Assembly: GCA_020721025.1 (NCBI GenBank)
Contig: DYNO01000028.1
Span: forward strand, 1 to 23,782
Source of the DNA: Thiomargarita sp.
Lineage (GTDB): Bacteria; Pseudomonadota; Gammaproteobacteria; Beggiatoales; Beggiatoaceae
Reading direction: 5' to 3'
DNA length: 23,782 nucleotides
Shown: positions 1-7,149 of the stretch, piece by piece
Position numbering within the stretch: the stretch's first letter is position 1
Layout of the letters: the number at the start of each line of letters is the position of its first letter
Made by a program: the position numbers and the translations under genes
The notes under the pieces: generated by a model
What the model saw: the letters and a program-made list of their open reading frames with translations, nothing else
Databases searched by the model: none
Told to the model about the DNA's origin: nothing

Positions 1-158
1 GTGTATTTTGACTCCCTCTATTATCCCATATTTCAACAACTCAATGTACTAGTTTGGAAGAAATTAACAAGTGGTTGAAACGTAATTGTAAATGGACGGC
101 AGGACGGGAATGCACCGCGCAGGAAAAAGGGGATGTCTTGCTGTTTTTGAAATCGTAA
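1..158 (+). pseudogene. C-terminal remnant of SHP-type cytochrome c (DUF1924)
   Basis: The frame ending at TAA 156-158 encodes a tail with an RNC...GREC...QEKGDVL pattern. I recognise this as the C-terminus of the DUF1924/SHP (sphaeroides heme protein) c-type cytochromes, small periplasmic monoheme proteins. The same frame has a stop at 9-11. The upstream part of the homology (a Pro-rich stretch starting L-T-P-S) seems to continue in frame 2 instead, with the switch near 45-50. The gene therefore appears frameshifted as well as cut by the window edge. SHP genes are normally followed by a diheme cytochrome c gene, and that is what comes next here, which supports the call. The heme-binding CxxCH would lie outside the window. 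A sequencing error could also explain the broken frame. Confidence 0.5.
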
Positions 159-200
159 TAAATTATTGTCACAACAACTTCTTTTATCTGGAGAGTTTGC

Positions 201-837
201 ATGAAAACAACGATGATTGCTGTATTTTTAAGTTTTACTGTGGGATATTCCGTAACGCTGTTTGCGGATGACGATGAACATCGTGAGAAAAAACATAGCG
301 ATAATGCCGCGAAAACGGGTATGGTAGTCACGGATGCCACGTATTTAAAAGAGTGTGGTGCGTGTCATTTTGCGTATCAACCCGATTTGTTACCTTCGCA
401 ATCGTGGATAAATATGATGGGCAGTTTGGATAAACACTTTGGTGAAAATGCTGAATTGTCTGAAGAAACGCGAAAAACGGTGTTGGCGTATCTTATGCGG
501 TCACGCGGCAGACCATTCAACTTCGTGGTACGCGGTGAAATTCATGAAATCGCTTAAATCGGGTGCAGTGCCTACGAAGATCAGTGAAGTGACCTATTTT
601 GTGAAGGAACATCGGGAAGTACCGAATAAATTGATCGCTGAAAATCCTGAAGTAAAATCCATTAGTTTTTGCGATACCTGCCATACCGATGCAGAAATAG
701 GTGGTTATCGTGAGGGCAAAATTAACATTATCTCAACTTTTTATTCAATTCTAGTTCTTAAAATTGTCAATGCACTACCCTGCATAAAATACAGCATCAC
801 CCATCAGAAAATATCATATCTAAAAATATCGATTTAA
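201..837 (+). pseudogene. Diheme cytochrome c (DHC family), frameshifted
   Basis: DHC is a periplasmic electron carrier usually encoded beside SHP and a cytochrome b. The first frame (from ATG 201) has a signal peptide ending near the FA-DDD junction, then the first heme site CGACH (residues 52-56, bases 354-368) and a PSQSW...LDKHFG segment typical of the family. It derails near 495-505 and stops at 557. The homology continues in the +1 frame, with AADHSTS, TYFVKEHREVP and the second heme site CDTCH (bases 670-684). Rejoining them needs one base removed around 495-500. Family similarity ends near 729, where a C-terminus is expected, but the frame runs on to 837 without a recognisable end. 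The expected cytochrome b gene is absent and a convergent methyltransferase gene follows. I infer a decaying locus, though a single-base read error is possible. Confidence 0.75.
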
Positions 838-1851
838 TTGCCGTTTAATTTTGATCAGGCTAGAACCTAGCGGTGATTCCCGCAATAATCTGACTAATTG
901 ATTCCAATAAGGTATGGGAGGAGATAATTGCGATTTAAGCATTTCATCAGACCATTTTTTCGCAGGTATCGCTGGAACATCGTTTTTCCGATAGATACCC
1001 ATGTGATAGCAAGGCGAAAGCTCTCCTGTTCTGGTAACATCTGCATCCAATGTAATAACACGTGCCATTTGAGCATCTGCTTTTGGTGGCGTTGTAGTAA
1101 CAAAAGGAAAATAAACCCCACCATAACAGACGGAATGCTTACAACTTTTGCCAAATTGCTGCTGTAATATCCCAAAAAGATCGCCTGATCTTACCGATTC
1201 AAAACCTCTATAACGCCAAACAGGTTGTTGTTTAATTGATATGTCAGGAAAGTTTTTTCTTAGATAATTTAATCTTGATTCGTTAAATTGCCATCTGGTT
1301 TCACCAATGTATTCATAGACCAAAAAAATGCCATTGGGTTTAAGACTTTTATTTATTTGATCAAGAACATATTCTAAGTTAATTAAATGATGTAATACAC
1401 CGTGACATAAAATAAAATCATAATAATCAGGGGGAAGTTCAACGAAGTTTAAATCTCCCTTTACCGTATTTATTTTTTCATCTTTGAGTCTAATTTTTTC
1501 ATTTTCATTGGCGCAAAGCTCAATGGTTTCCATTTGATGGGTGAACCCTTTTGACACCAGATATTTTTCAACACGACCTATCCCGGAACCTAAACTTAGG
1601 CATCTTTCTTGATATCCATAATCTGCAATTAAAAAATCAACCCAATCAGCAAAATTTTCATAGGTGTCCTTATTGCCCAAAACCTTTGCTTTATATTTTA
1701 AAATTTCCGGATGGTTAATCCGTAAAACTTTCAGTTCTGTTTCGCTAAAATCTTTCCCACATTCTATTTCCTGTTGCAACGCTTTAACATAATGGGGACA
1801 AGAAGCCTGTTCTGGTGTAATCGTGTAATTTTTTAACTGTTCTGTCATCAT
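820..1851 (-). CDS. Class I SAM-dependent methyltransferase, substrate unknown
   Basis: A 343-residue cytoplasmic protein with a Rossmann methyltransferase core. Motif I is LSLGSGIGRVEKYL (residues 85-98), an acidic ETIEL segment ends the second strand (109-113), and DFILCHGVLHHL (145-156) matches the motif IV/post-motif region. An extra N-terminal part of about 80 residues and a C-terminal part of about 140 residues flank the core; I recognise neither. The start is the first of two adjacent ATGs, behind a good AGGAG (1857-1862). The 3' end converges on the broken diheme cytochrome gene, and the two frames overlap by a few bases. Similar stand-alone enzymes modify glycans, lipids or secondary metabolites, but nothing nearby points to a substrate. 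The upstream gap carries a transposase remnant, so acquisition by transfer is possible but not shown. Confidence 0.75.
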   Translation of the reverse strand: MMTEQLKNYTITPEQASCPHYVKALQQEIECGKDFSETELKVLRINHPEILKYKAKVLGNKDTYENFADWVDFLIADYGYQERCLSLGSGIGRVEKYLVSKGFTHQMETIELCANENEKIRLKDEKINTVKGDLNFVELPPDYYDFILCHGVLHHLINLEYVLDQINKSLKPNGIFLVYEYIGETRWQFNESRLNYLRKNFPDISIKQQPVWRYRGFESVRSGDLFGILQQQFGKSCKHSVCYGGVYFPFVTTTPPKADAQMARVITLDADVTRTGELSPCYHMGIYRKNDVPAIPAKKWSDEMLKSQLSPPIPYWNQLVRLLRESPLGSSLIKIKRQLNRYF

Positions 1852-1890
1852 TTAAAACTCCTACAATATTTAGTTAATGATTGCACACAA

Positions 1891-2008
1891 AGGGGTCAAG
1901 TCTTACAAAAACACATTATAGCTTTTATAATTTTCCATGGCAAGACCACTACGAACAGAATTTTCAGGCGGATTGAAACACAAAATCTACCATATTGTCA
2001 TTTTGTAG
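1891..2008 (+). pseudogene. Degraded start of a REP-associated tyrosine transposase (RAYT)
   Basis: An ATG at 1937 opens a 23-codon frame beginning M-A-R-P-L-R-T-E-F-S-G-G-L. This is very close to the conserved N-terminus of RAYT/Y1 (IS200-like) transposases, usually MARPLRIE(F/Y).G.YH. The match resumes as YHIVIL after four extra residues and then stops at TAG 2006-2008. Just upstream, AGGGGTCAAGTCTTA (1891-1905) resembles the GGGGTCAGGTCTT repeats that commonly accompany these genes. Only the first tenth of a transposase is present, so this is an inactive relic. Confidence 0.55.
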
Positions 2009-2211
2009 AGTTTGATTGCTTAAAATCCGATAACAAAACATATTTTGTGTCACAATTCCTTTGCTGTTTTTGGTAACATGTTCTACGAAGTAATTGATTT
2101 AACAGGAAATAAGACTCATCCTTAAGTTTATATGGACTTACCTAAGTTCTCAATGTCTTTCATGATAAATGAAACTTACTAAAACGACGCTTGAGAAAGT
2201 TGAACACCGTG

Positions 2212-2241
2212 TTGACAGTGAATAAAATGTGATAATATACC
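2212..2241 (+). promoter_or_regulatory. Possible sigma-70 promoter
   Basis: A perfect -35 hexamer TTGACA (2212-2217) is followed by TAATAT at 15 bp spacing or TATACC at 18 bp spacing. It would transcribe towards the FGE-like gene with a leader of about 200 bases. Both -10 choices are imperfect, so this is tentative. Confidence 0.3.
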
Positions 2242-2442
2242 CAATCAACTCATTTTCACAAGAAATGTTGTAATTCAATTTTAATGTCAATAGATATGTT
2301 CTTCAATATAAAATACATTGCGGTTAGCCCGGATACCTGTTTCTTTCACTTAATCACACCACCTTATGGTATGCAAGAATAAAACAGTGACGCATGAACC
2401 TCATGTTAAGTCGGAATTCAAGTTTAGATTGAGAATACGATT

Positions 2443-4122
2443 GTGTCTTCGATAGTTCAAGCTAAAGCAGAAGCCCAGAAACTTATCAAGCGATACAACC
2501 AGTTACAAGCTGAGGCTCGAACAGCGGATGCGGAAGAAGCCGCGCGCAAAGCAACCGAAGCGGAAAAACTGGTATCGCAGATTAGTGCCCTACAAACGGC
2601 AATCAGTAAGCTACAGGCGCGTGATAAGGAAGCCAAGGAGAAAGAAGCGAAAGAATCTATCGCCGCAACTACCGCTCCATCGGTTAAGAAATCAACGCCC
2701 TCGACCCTGACAACAGCGGCAAAAAAGCCTGAAATGCCTGAAGAAGCCTTAGAAGATTTGAAGCGGGCAGAGGCTGAAAAATCGGCTTTAGAATTGCGGA
2801 TTAATCGCATTGAAGCTGCACAACGGCGGACGCGGGAACAGATTGATCAGCTCGCGCGTGCAAAACAGGAATTGGCAAAGTTAAAAAGTCAGGCAGAACA
2901 AAGTGTTAAAGACCGACGCGCCAATGATGAGAAGTTGCAAGAGGAATTAACTCGACGCATTGAACAAAAAGAACGAGAACAGCAGCGGCTTAAAGATGAA
3001 TTGGAGGCTGCCCGCCATAAAGCTGAAAAAGATGCCGAATTGTTGAAAGCTCAACGGGATGCGGCGCGCGCCTTGATTGAAAAACAACAACAGCTTGAAC
3101 GGGAAAAATTGCTGGCGACCCGTCGTTCTAGCGGAAGTGGCAAGGGTATTTTAATCGGCTTAAGTATCAGTATTTTCAGTGTTATCGCCTTGGGAGCGGC
3201 TATCTGGTTTACCCCAATATTAGATAGCGTTGAGATTGTTGCGCGTCTGAAAACTCCAGTGCCAACAAACAACACCGTTGCTGTCCGTCCCGCTCCGACC
3301 CAGCAACAGCAACCCCCCGCCCCGTCGGCACAAACTACTGCTCCCGCAGAACCGAAACCCGTGGTGCCTCGTGATCCTCCGCGCGCCCTAGAAGTGTATC
3401 AAGACAATTTAGCGCGTGGTGGTTTGGGTCCTGTGATGATCAAACTTTCTGACGGAACTTTCACGATGGGCGCGAAGGCTTCATCCCCTTTTCAAGATGA
3501 ATTGCCACCGCATGAAGTGAGATTGCAAAGTTTCTCAATCAGCCGTTTTGAAATCACCTTTGAAGAATTTGATGCCTTCGCAGAAAGTACCGGTCTCGCC
3601 CTACCCAAAGACAAGGGATGGGGACGCGGCAAACAACCTGTCATCAATATCACTTGGGAAGAAGCAGTGGATTACACCAAATGGTTGAGTCAACAAACAG
3701 GACATCAATATCGCCTACCCAGTGAGCGCGAATGGGAATATGCCGCCGGTGCTGGCAAAGATTCACTGTATTGGTATGGTAATGAATTGGGACGTAATCG
3801 CGGCAATTGTGCCGTGTGTGGCAGTCAATGGGATAACAACCAACCTGCGCCTGTGGGAAGTTTCCAACCGAATCCATTGGGACTGAATGATACCATTGGC
3901 AATGTTTTAGAATGGACAGTCGATTGTTTTCGTTCAAATTATATTGGATCCCCCATCACCGGCAATCTCTGGCAGGGAGGCGATGAAGATTGTTCCCACC
4001 GCATGGCACGCAGTGGCTCGTTTCGTAGTTATGAGAATGCCTTACGCACCACCAAACGCAATAATTACAGCCCACGAACTCGCCTAGATAATTTAGGATT
4101 TCGTGTCGTCCGGGTTGATTAG
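2443..4122 (+). CDS. Membrane-anchored coiled-coil protein with FGE-sulfatase (SUMF1-like) domain
   Basis: A 559-residue protein in three parts. Residues 1-225 are Glu/Lys/Gln/Ala-rich and predicted coiled coil, broken by a Ser/Thr/Pro linker around 72-100. A single membrane helix spans about 235-259, preceded by Arg/Lys, which implies a cytoplasmic coiled coil. A Pro/Gln linker (270-315) leads to an FGE-sulfatase domain at about 328-559, presumably periplasmic, with G-T-F-T-M-G, P-V-I-N-I-T-W-E-E-A, Y-R-L-P-S-E-R-E-W-E-Y-A, G-N-V-L-E-W and L-G-F-R-V. The stretch before the last motif, where true formylglycine-generating enzymes carry their active-site cysteines, has none. The four cysteines of the domain (456, 459, 495, 517) lie elsewhere. 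It is therefore more likely a binding or structural relative than a sulfatase activator. The start is GTG with only a weak upstream GAG. No sulfatase gene is nearby. Confidence 0.75.
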   Translation: MSSIVQAKAEAQKLIKRYNQLQAEARTADAEEAARKATEAEKLVSQISALQTAISKLQARDKEAKEKEAKESIAATTAPSVKKSTPSTLTTAAKKPEMPEEALEDLKRAEAEKSALELRINRIEAAQRRTREQIDQLARAKQELAKLKSQAEQSVKDRRANDEKLQEELTRRIEQKEREQQRLKDELEAARHKAEKDAELLKAQRDAARALIEKQQQLEREKLLATRRSSGSGKGILIGLSISIFSVIALGAAIWFTPILDSVEIVARLKTPVPTNNTVAVRPAPTQQQQPPAPSAQTTAPAEPKPVVPRDPPRALEVYQDNLARGGLGPVMIKLSDGTFTMGAKASSPFQDELPPHEVRLQSFSISRFEITFEEFDAFAESTGLALPKDKGWGRGKQPVINITWEEAVDYTKWLSQQTGHQYRLPSEREWEYAAGAGKDSLYWYGNELGRNRGNCAVCGSQWDNNQPAPVGSFQPNPLGLNDTIGNVLEWTVDCFRSNYIGSPITGNLWQGGDEDCSHRMARSGSFRSYENALRTTKRNNYSPRTRLDNLGFRVVRVD

Positions 4123-4186
4123 TCAAAAAGAATAGATAGTTCAATTGTTATGATATTTCAACAAATTTCTGTCCGAATCTCTCAAA

Positions 4187-4310
4187 TGCAATCGTTTGGA
4201 CAATTTTCTACAACGACTGATGAAAATCAAAAAGTTATAGTGATTTTGTTAATTCAATAACTGATTGATTGATATTAAAATATAATTTTAGAACTGTCCG
4301 AACGATTGCA
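4187..4310. repeat. MITE-like element, family A, copy 1
   Basis: A 124 bp element bounded by inverted repeats. The left end TGCAATCGTTTGGACA (4187-4202) pairs with the reverse complement of the right end, TGTCCGAACGATTGCA (4295-4310), with one mismatch. An inner pair, AGTTAT (4233-4238) and ATAACT (4257-4262), could form a second hairpin. The interior is AT-rich with no coding capacity. A second copy lies at 21341-21454, about 85-90% identical by eye. The element lies 77 bp upstream of metX and could affect its leader. No clear target-site duplication is visible. Confidence 0.75.
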
Positions 4311-4387
4311 ATGACTGTCCATCGCGACTTAACCTGACAATGATTACACAAGCAATATAACTTATTGAATACTCAAGGAGTTTTGCC

Positions 4388-5524
4388 TTGCCTGACAAAA
4401 TACCTGCTGACAGTGTTGGTTTAGTGACACCGCAAACGCAACATTTTGACCAACCCTTGAATTTCGTCTGTGGACGTACCCTTGATAGCTATGATATTGT
4501 TTATGAAACGTATGGTACGCTGAATCAATCTCGCACCAATGCCATTCTCATTTGTCATGCGTTGAGTGGCGATCATCATGCCGCGGGCTATCACAGCATC
4601 GAAGACAAAAAACCCGGTTGGTGGGAAACCTGTATTGGTCCCGGCAAACCGATTGATACCAATAAATTTTTTATCGTCTCACTCAATAATCTGGGGGGCT
4701 GTAAAGGCTCAACCGGTCCGGTAACCAACAACCCCGCCACAAATAAACCTTACGGTCCAGATTTTCCCATCATCACCGTGCGTGATTGGGTCAACAGTCA
4801 GGCTCGATTGGGCGATGCGTTAGGAATTTCCCAATGGGCAGCGGTAGTTGGGGGCAGTTTGGGGGGAATGCAAGCATTACAATGGGCGATTGATTACCCC
4901 GAAAGAGTTCGTTATTGTGTTGCTATCGCCGCCGCTCCGAAACTGTCCGCGCAAAATATCGCTTTTAATGAAGTGGCTCGTCAAGCGATCATGACTGATC
5001 CAGAATTTTTTGATGGGCATTATTACGAACGCGGCGTGATTCCTCGACAAGGCTTAATGTTAGCGCGCATGCTGGGACATATCACCTACTTATCTGATGA
5101 TTCGATGCGCTCGAAATTTGGGCGAGAATTGCGGGAAGGTAAATTAAATTTCGGATTCGATGTTGAATTTCAAGTCGAAAGTTATCTGCGTTATCAAGGA
5201 CGTACCTTTGTAGATCGCTTCGATGCAAACAGTTACTTGCTCATGACCAAGGCACTGGATTACTTCGATCCCGCCAGTGAATATAACAACAATCTTGATA
5301 CGGCATTGGCACCGGCACAGGCAAATTTTCTCGTGGTTTCCTTCACCAGTGATTGGCGTTTTGCGCCGGCGCGTTCCGAAGAAATCGTGAAGGCATTGAC
5401 ACACAACCGAAAAAATGTCACGTATGTTGAAGTGCGTTCGCCCGACGGACATGACGCGTTCTTGATGCCGATCCCGCAATATATTGGAGTATTTAAAGGT
5501 TTTATGGAAAGAATTGAAATTTAA
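4388..5524 (+). CDS. metX: Homoserine O-acyltransferase, MetX family
   Basis: Transfers an acyl group from acyl-CoA to homoserine, the first committed step of methionine biosynthesis, in the cytoplasm. The 378-residue alpha/beta hydrolase has the usual family length. The nucleophile elbow GGSLGG places Ser157. Asp322 (SDWRFAPARS) and His355 (DGHDAF) complete the triad, and L-N-N-L-G-G-C-K-G-S-T-G-P (99-111) is a family signature. As I recall, Trp after the catalytic Asp is typical of proteobacterial MetX enzymes that prefer succinyl-CoA, so the acyl donor may be succinyl rather than acetyl; this is not certain. The start is TTG, chosen because AAGGAG (4375-4380) lies seven bases upstream and the N-terminus then matches the family. 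metW, often next to metX in proteobacteria, is absent. hypD follows after 71 bases. Confidence 0.92.
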   Translation: MPDKIPADSVGLVTPQTQHFDQPLNFVCGRTLDSYDIVYETYGTLNQSRTNAILICHALSGDHHAAGYHSIEDKKPGWWETCIGPGKPIDTNKFFIVSLNNLGGCKGSTGPVTNNPATNKPYGPDFPIITVRDWVNSQARLGDALGISQWAAVVGGSLGGMQALQWAIDYPERVRYCVAIAAAPKLSAQNIAFNEVARQAIMTDPEFFDGHYYERGVIPRQGLMLARMLGHITYLSDDSMRSKFGRELREGKLNFGFDVEFQVESYLRYQGRTFVDRFDANSYLLMTKALDYFDPASEYNNNLDTALAPAQANFLVVSFTSDWRFAPARSEEIVKALTHNRKNVTYVEVRSPDGHDAFLMPIPQYIGVFKGFMERIEI

Positions 5525-5595
5525 GTTGACATTAACTTTCCAAATCATCTTTTGAATGATGCCAAAGCACTGCAATTTTTCAGGGTCTGAAAAAA

Positions 5596-6699
5596 ATGTC
5601 TCTTACTGCCCAACATTGGCTCAAACAACTTCACGCGCTGGATTTAAAAAAACCGATTAAAATCATGAATGTCTGTGGTGGACACGAACGTGCGATTACG
5701 ATGGCGGGGTTGCGCGGGGTGTTGCCAACAATGATCGAATTAATTCCCGGTCCGGGCTGTCCGGTGTGCATTTGTCCAGAAGAAGCGATCTATGCCGCGA
5801 TACAATTAGCCATCCAAGAAAAACTACGCGTGGTCGCATTTGGAGACATGTTGCGGGTGCCGGTGAATGTAGGAAAACAAGAGATTCGTTCCCTAGAACA
5901 GGCAAAAGCTCACGGTGGCAAAATTTATCCGATTGCCTCGCCGATGGAAGCCGTTCAAATTGCATTGCAACATCCTGATGAAACAGTTATTTTCTTCGTT
6001 GCCGGCTTTGAAACCACAACTGCTCCAGTAGCAACTTTACTCGCGCAAGGTGTACCGGATAACTTATTGATTTTACTCGCTGCCCGTCTCACCTATCCCG
6101 CGGTCAAAATGTTATTGGACACTGGCGAAGCGAAATTTAACGCTCTCATCGCTCCCGGTCATGTTGCAACGGTAATGGGCAGTGAAGAATGGCAATTTGT
6201 TGTGACTGAGCATCAAATGCCGGTGGCAGTGGCAGGATTTACCACAGAAAGTTTATTGGCTGCAATTTATTCAGTCATTCGGCAACAACTTGAAAATAAT
6301 ATTTTTTTAGATAATTGCTATCCGCAACTGGTTTCAACACATGGCAATCCCACTGCAAAGAAATATTTAGCTGAAACAATGCAAGTGGTTGATGCAACTT
6401 GGCGCGGGATTGGAAAAATTGCTAATTCTGGCTTTGTGTTGAAAAATTCCAAATTAGACGTAAAATCTCACTTTTTCGATTATAGCCAAGAAGCTCGTAA
6501 ATACGCGGGAACAATGCCGCCGGGCTGTGAATGTGCTCAAGTGGTATTGGGAAAAATCTATCCAAATCAATGTCCTCTGTATGGTGCTGCCTGCACCCCG
6601 CGTACTCCGATTGGTCCGTGTATGGTTTCGGACGAGGGAGCTTGTCGGATTTGGTGGAGTGGGGGTGTGCGGACAGGAAGATTCAATTTTTTAAGATAG
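5596..6699 (+). CDS. hypD: [NiFe] hydrogenase maturation protein HypD
   Basis: HypD works with HypC to assemble the Fe(CN)2CO unit of [NiFe] hydrogenases in the cytoplasm. The 367-residue protein has all the expected motifs: CGGHE (27-31), GPGCPVC (52-58), GFETT (137-141) and the C-terminal iron-sulfur region, with cysteines at 311, 313, 326, 333, 342 and 350. The length matches the family. The start ATG has only a weak AGGG about ten bases upstream. Normally hypD sits between hypC and hypE, but neither is in the window. The only other hydrogenase gene is the maturation protease near 20.6-21.1 kb on the opposite strand. The other hyp genes and the hydrogenase itself must be elsewhere if the pathway works. 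Transcription could run on from metX, which ends 71 bases upstream. Confidence 0.96.
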   Translation: MSLTAQHWLKQLHALDLKKPIKIMNVCGGHERAITMAGLRGVLPTMIELIPGPGCPVCICPEEAIYAAIQLAIQEKLRVVAFGDMLRVPVNVGKQEIRSLEQAKAHGGKIYPIASPMEAVQIALQHPDETVIFFVAGFETTTAPVATLLAQGVPDNLLILLAARLTYPAVKMLLDTGEAKFNALIAPGHVATVMGSEEWQFVVTEHQMPVAVAGFTTESLLAAIYSVIRQQLENNIFLDNCYPQLVSTHGNPTAKKYLAETMQVVDATWRGIGKIANSGFVLKNSKLDVKSHFFDYSQEARKYAGTMPPGCECAQVVLGKIYPNQCPLYGAACTPRTPIGPCMVSDEGACRIWWSGGVRTGRFNFLR

Positions 6700-6703
6700 A
6701 ACC

Positions 6704-6813
6704 TTAGAAGTTACGCAGTTGAAACATTATTCAATTGATTTTATTCAAATGTCGAAAAATAGATCAACTTTTTGAACTCACTGAAAATTAGATTTGAACC
6801 GCGTAATTCCTAA
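6704..6813. repeat. MITE-like element, family B, copy 1
   Basis: About 110 bp starting right after the hypD stop. The left end TTAGAAGTTACGCAGTTGAA (6704-6723) pairs with the reverse complement of the right end, TTAGGAATTACGCGGTTCAA (6813-6794). The ends share TTAG-R-A-R-TTACGC and no coding is visible between them. The same sequence in reverse orientation, interrupted by a family A element, lies at 21257-21495, and a half copy lies at 21186-21257. Confidence 0.7.
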
Positions 6814-6905
6814 ACCTATTCAACATAATTGAAATTTGCAACTCCCAAAATTGACAATTTTTGACTTGTAAGTTGTTGATTTTACATAACCGAAAATCCA
6901 AAAAA

Positions 6906-6928
6906 TGAGGTTCTTTTACAGCCTCATC
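6906..6928 (-). terminator. Weak stem-loop with T-run on the minus strand
   Basis: ATGAGG (6906-6911) and CCTCAT (6923-6928) form a 6 bp stem. Read on the minus strand, it is followed by six T residues. No minus-strand gene needs it here, so its role is uncertain; on the plus strand it could still form behind hypD. Confidence 0.3.
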
Positions 6929-7015
6929 TTCATGTAATTGATTCAGAAGTTTTTTATTGTAGTTCGTATGGTATATAAGCAGTGTGTCATATACTTTTGA
7001 GCTTCAAATAGTTAC

Positions 7016-7041
7016 GGTGCATGACACTGCATTTGTGCACC
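7016..7041. repeat. GGTGCA...TGCACC palindromic element
   Basis: GGTGCA (7016-7021) and TGCACC (7036-7041) flank 14 bases. The context (TTAC before, CTACGC after) resembles the GTAGGGTGC...GCACCGTAA intergenic palindromes widely dispersed in bacteria. Only one copy is in the window. It lies about 110 bp upstream of valS. Confidence 0.4.
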
Positions 7042-7105
7042 CTACGCTTGCTTTATCTCATCTTCAACAATCCAATCGCCTCAGATAATCCTAGTCCCAT
7101 TTCGC

Positions 7106-7111
7106 TATAAT
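7106..7111 (+). promoter_or_regulatory. Possible -10 box of valS promoter
   Basis: A perfect TATAAT lies 38 bases upstream of the chosen valS start, but no good -35 hexamer is found at the expected distance. A start site near 7118 would suit the ATG at 7150 better than the one at 7129. Confidence 0.35.
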
Positions 7112-7149
7112 AGGATGCAATTCATTCAATGCAATTCTATCAGAGCCTC

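Larger units (their letters stand above)
1861..2442. other. Intergenic region between divergent genes
   Basis: About 580 AT-rich bases without a credible complete gene. It contains the start of the methyltransferase leader, a REP-like motif with a transposase N-terminal remnant (1891-2008), a small nested inverted repeat (TTTCAT 2158-2163 with ATGAAA 2169-2174, inside TTCTCAA 2147-2153 and TTGAGAA 2191-2197) and a possible promoter at 2212-2241. The remainder has no structure I can name. Confidence 0.6.

Noticed and set aside
41..340. 99-codon minus-strand frame across the cytochrome remnants
   Set aside because: It is antisense to the SHP tail and the diheme cytochrome start, both of which show real family motifs on the plus strand.
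4311..4387. Possible SAM-responsive riboswitch before metX
   Set aside because: Only 77 bases remain between the repeat element and the start codon, and I could not find a conserved SAM-binding fold.
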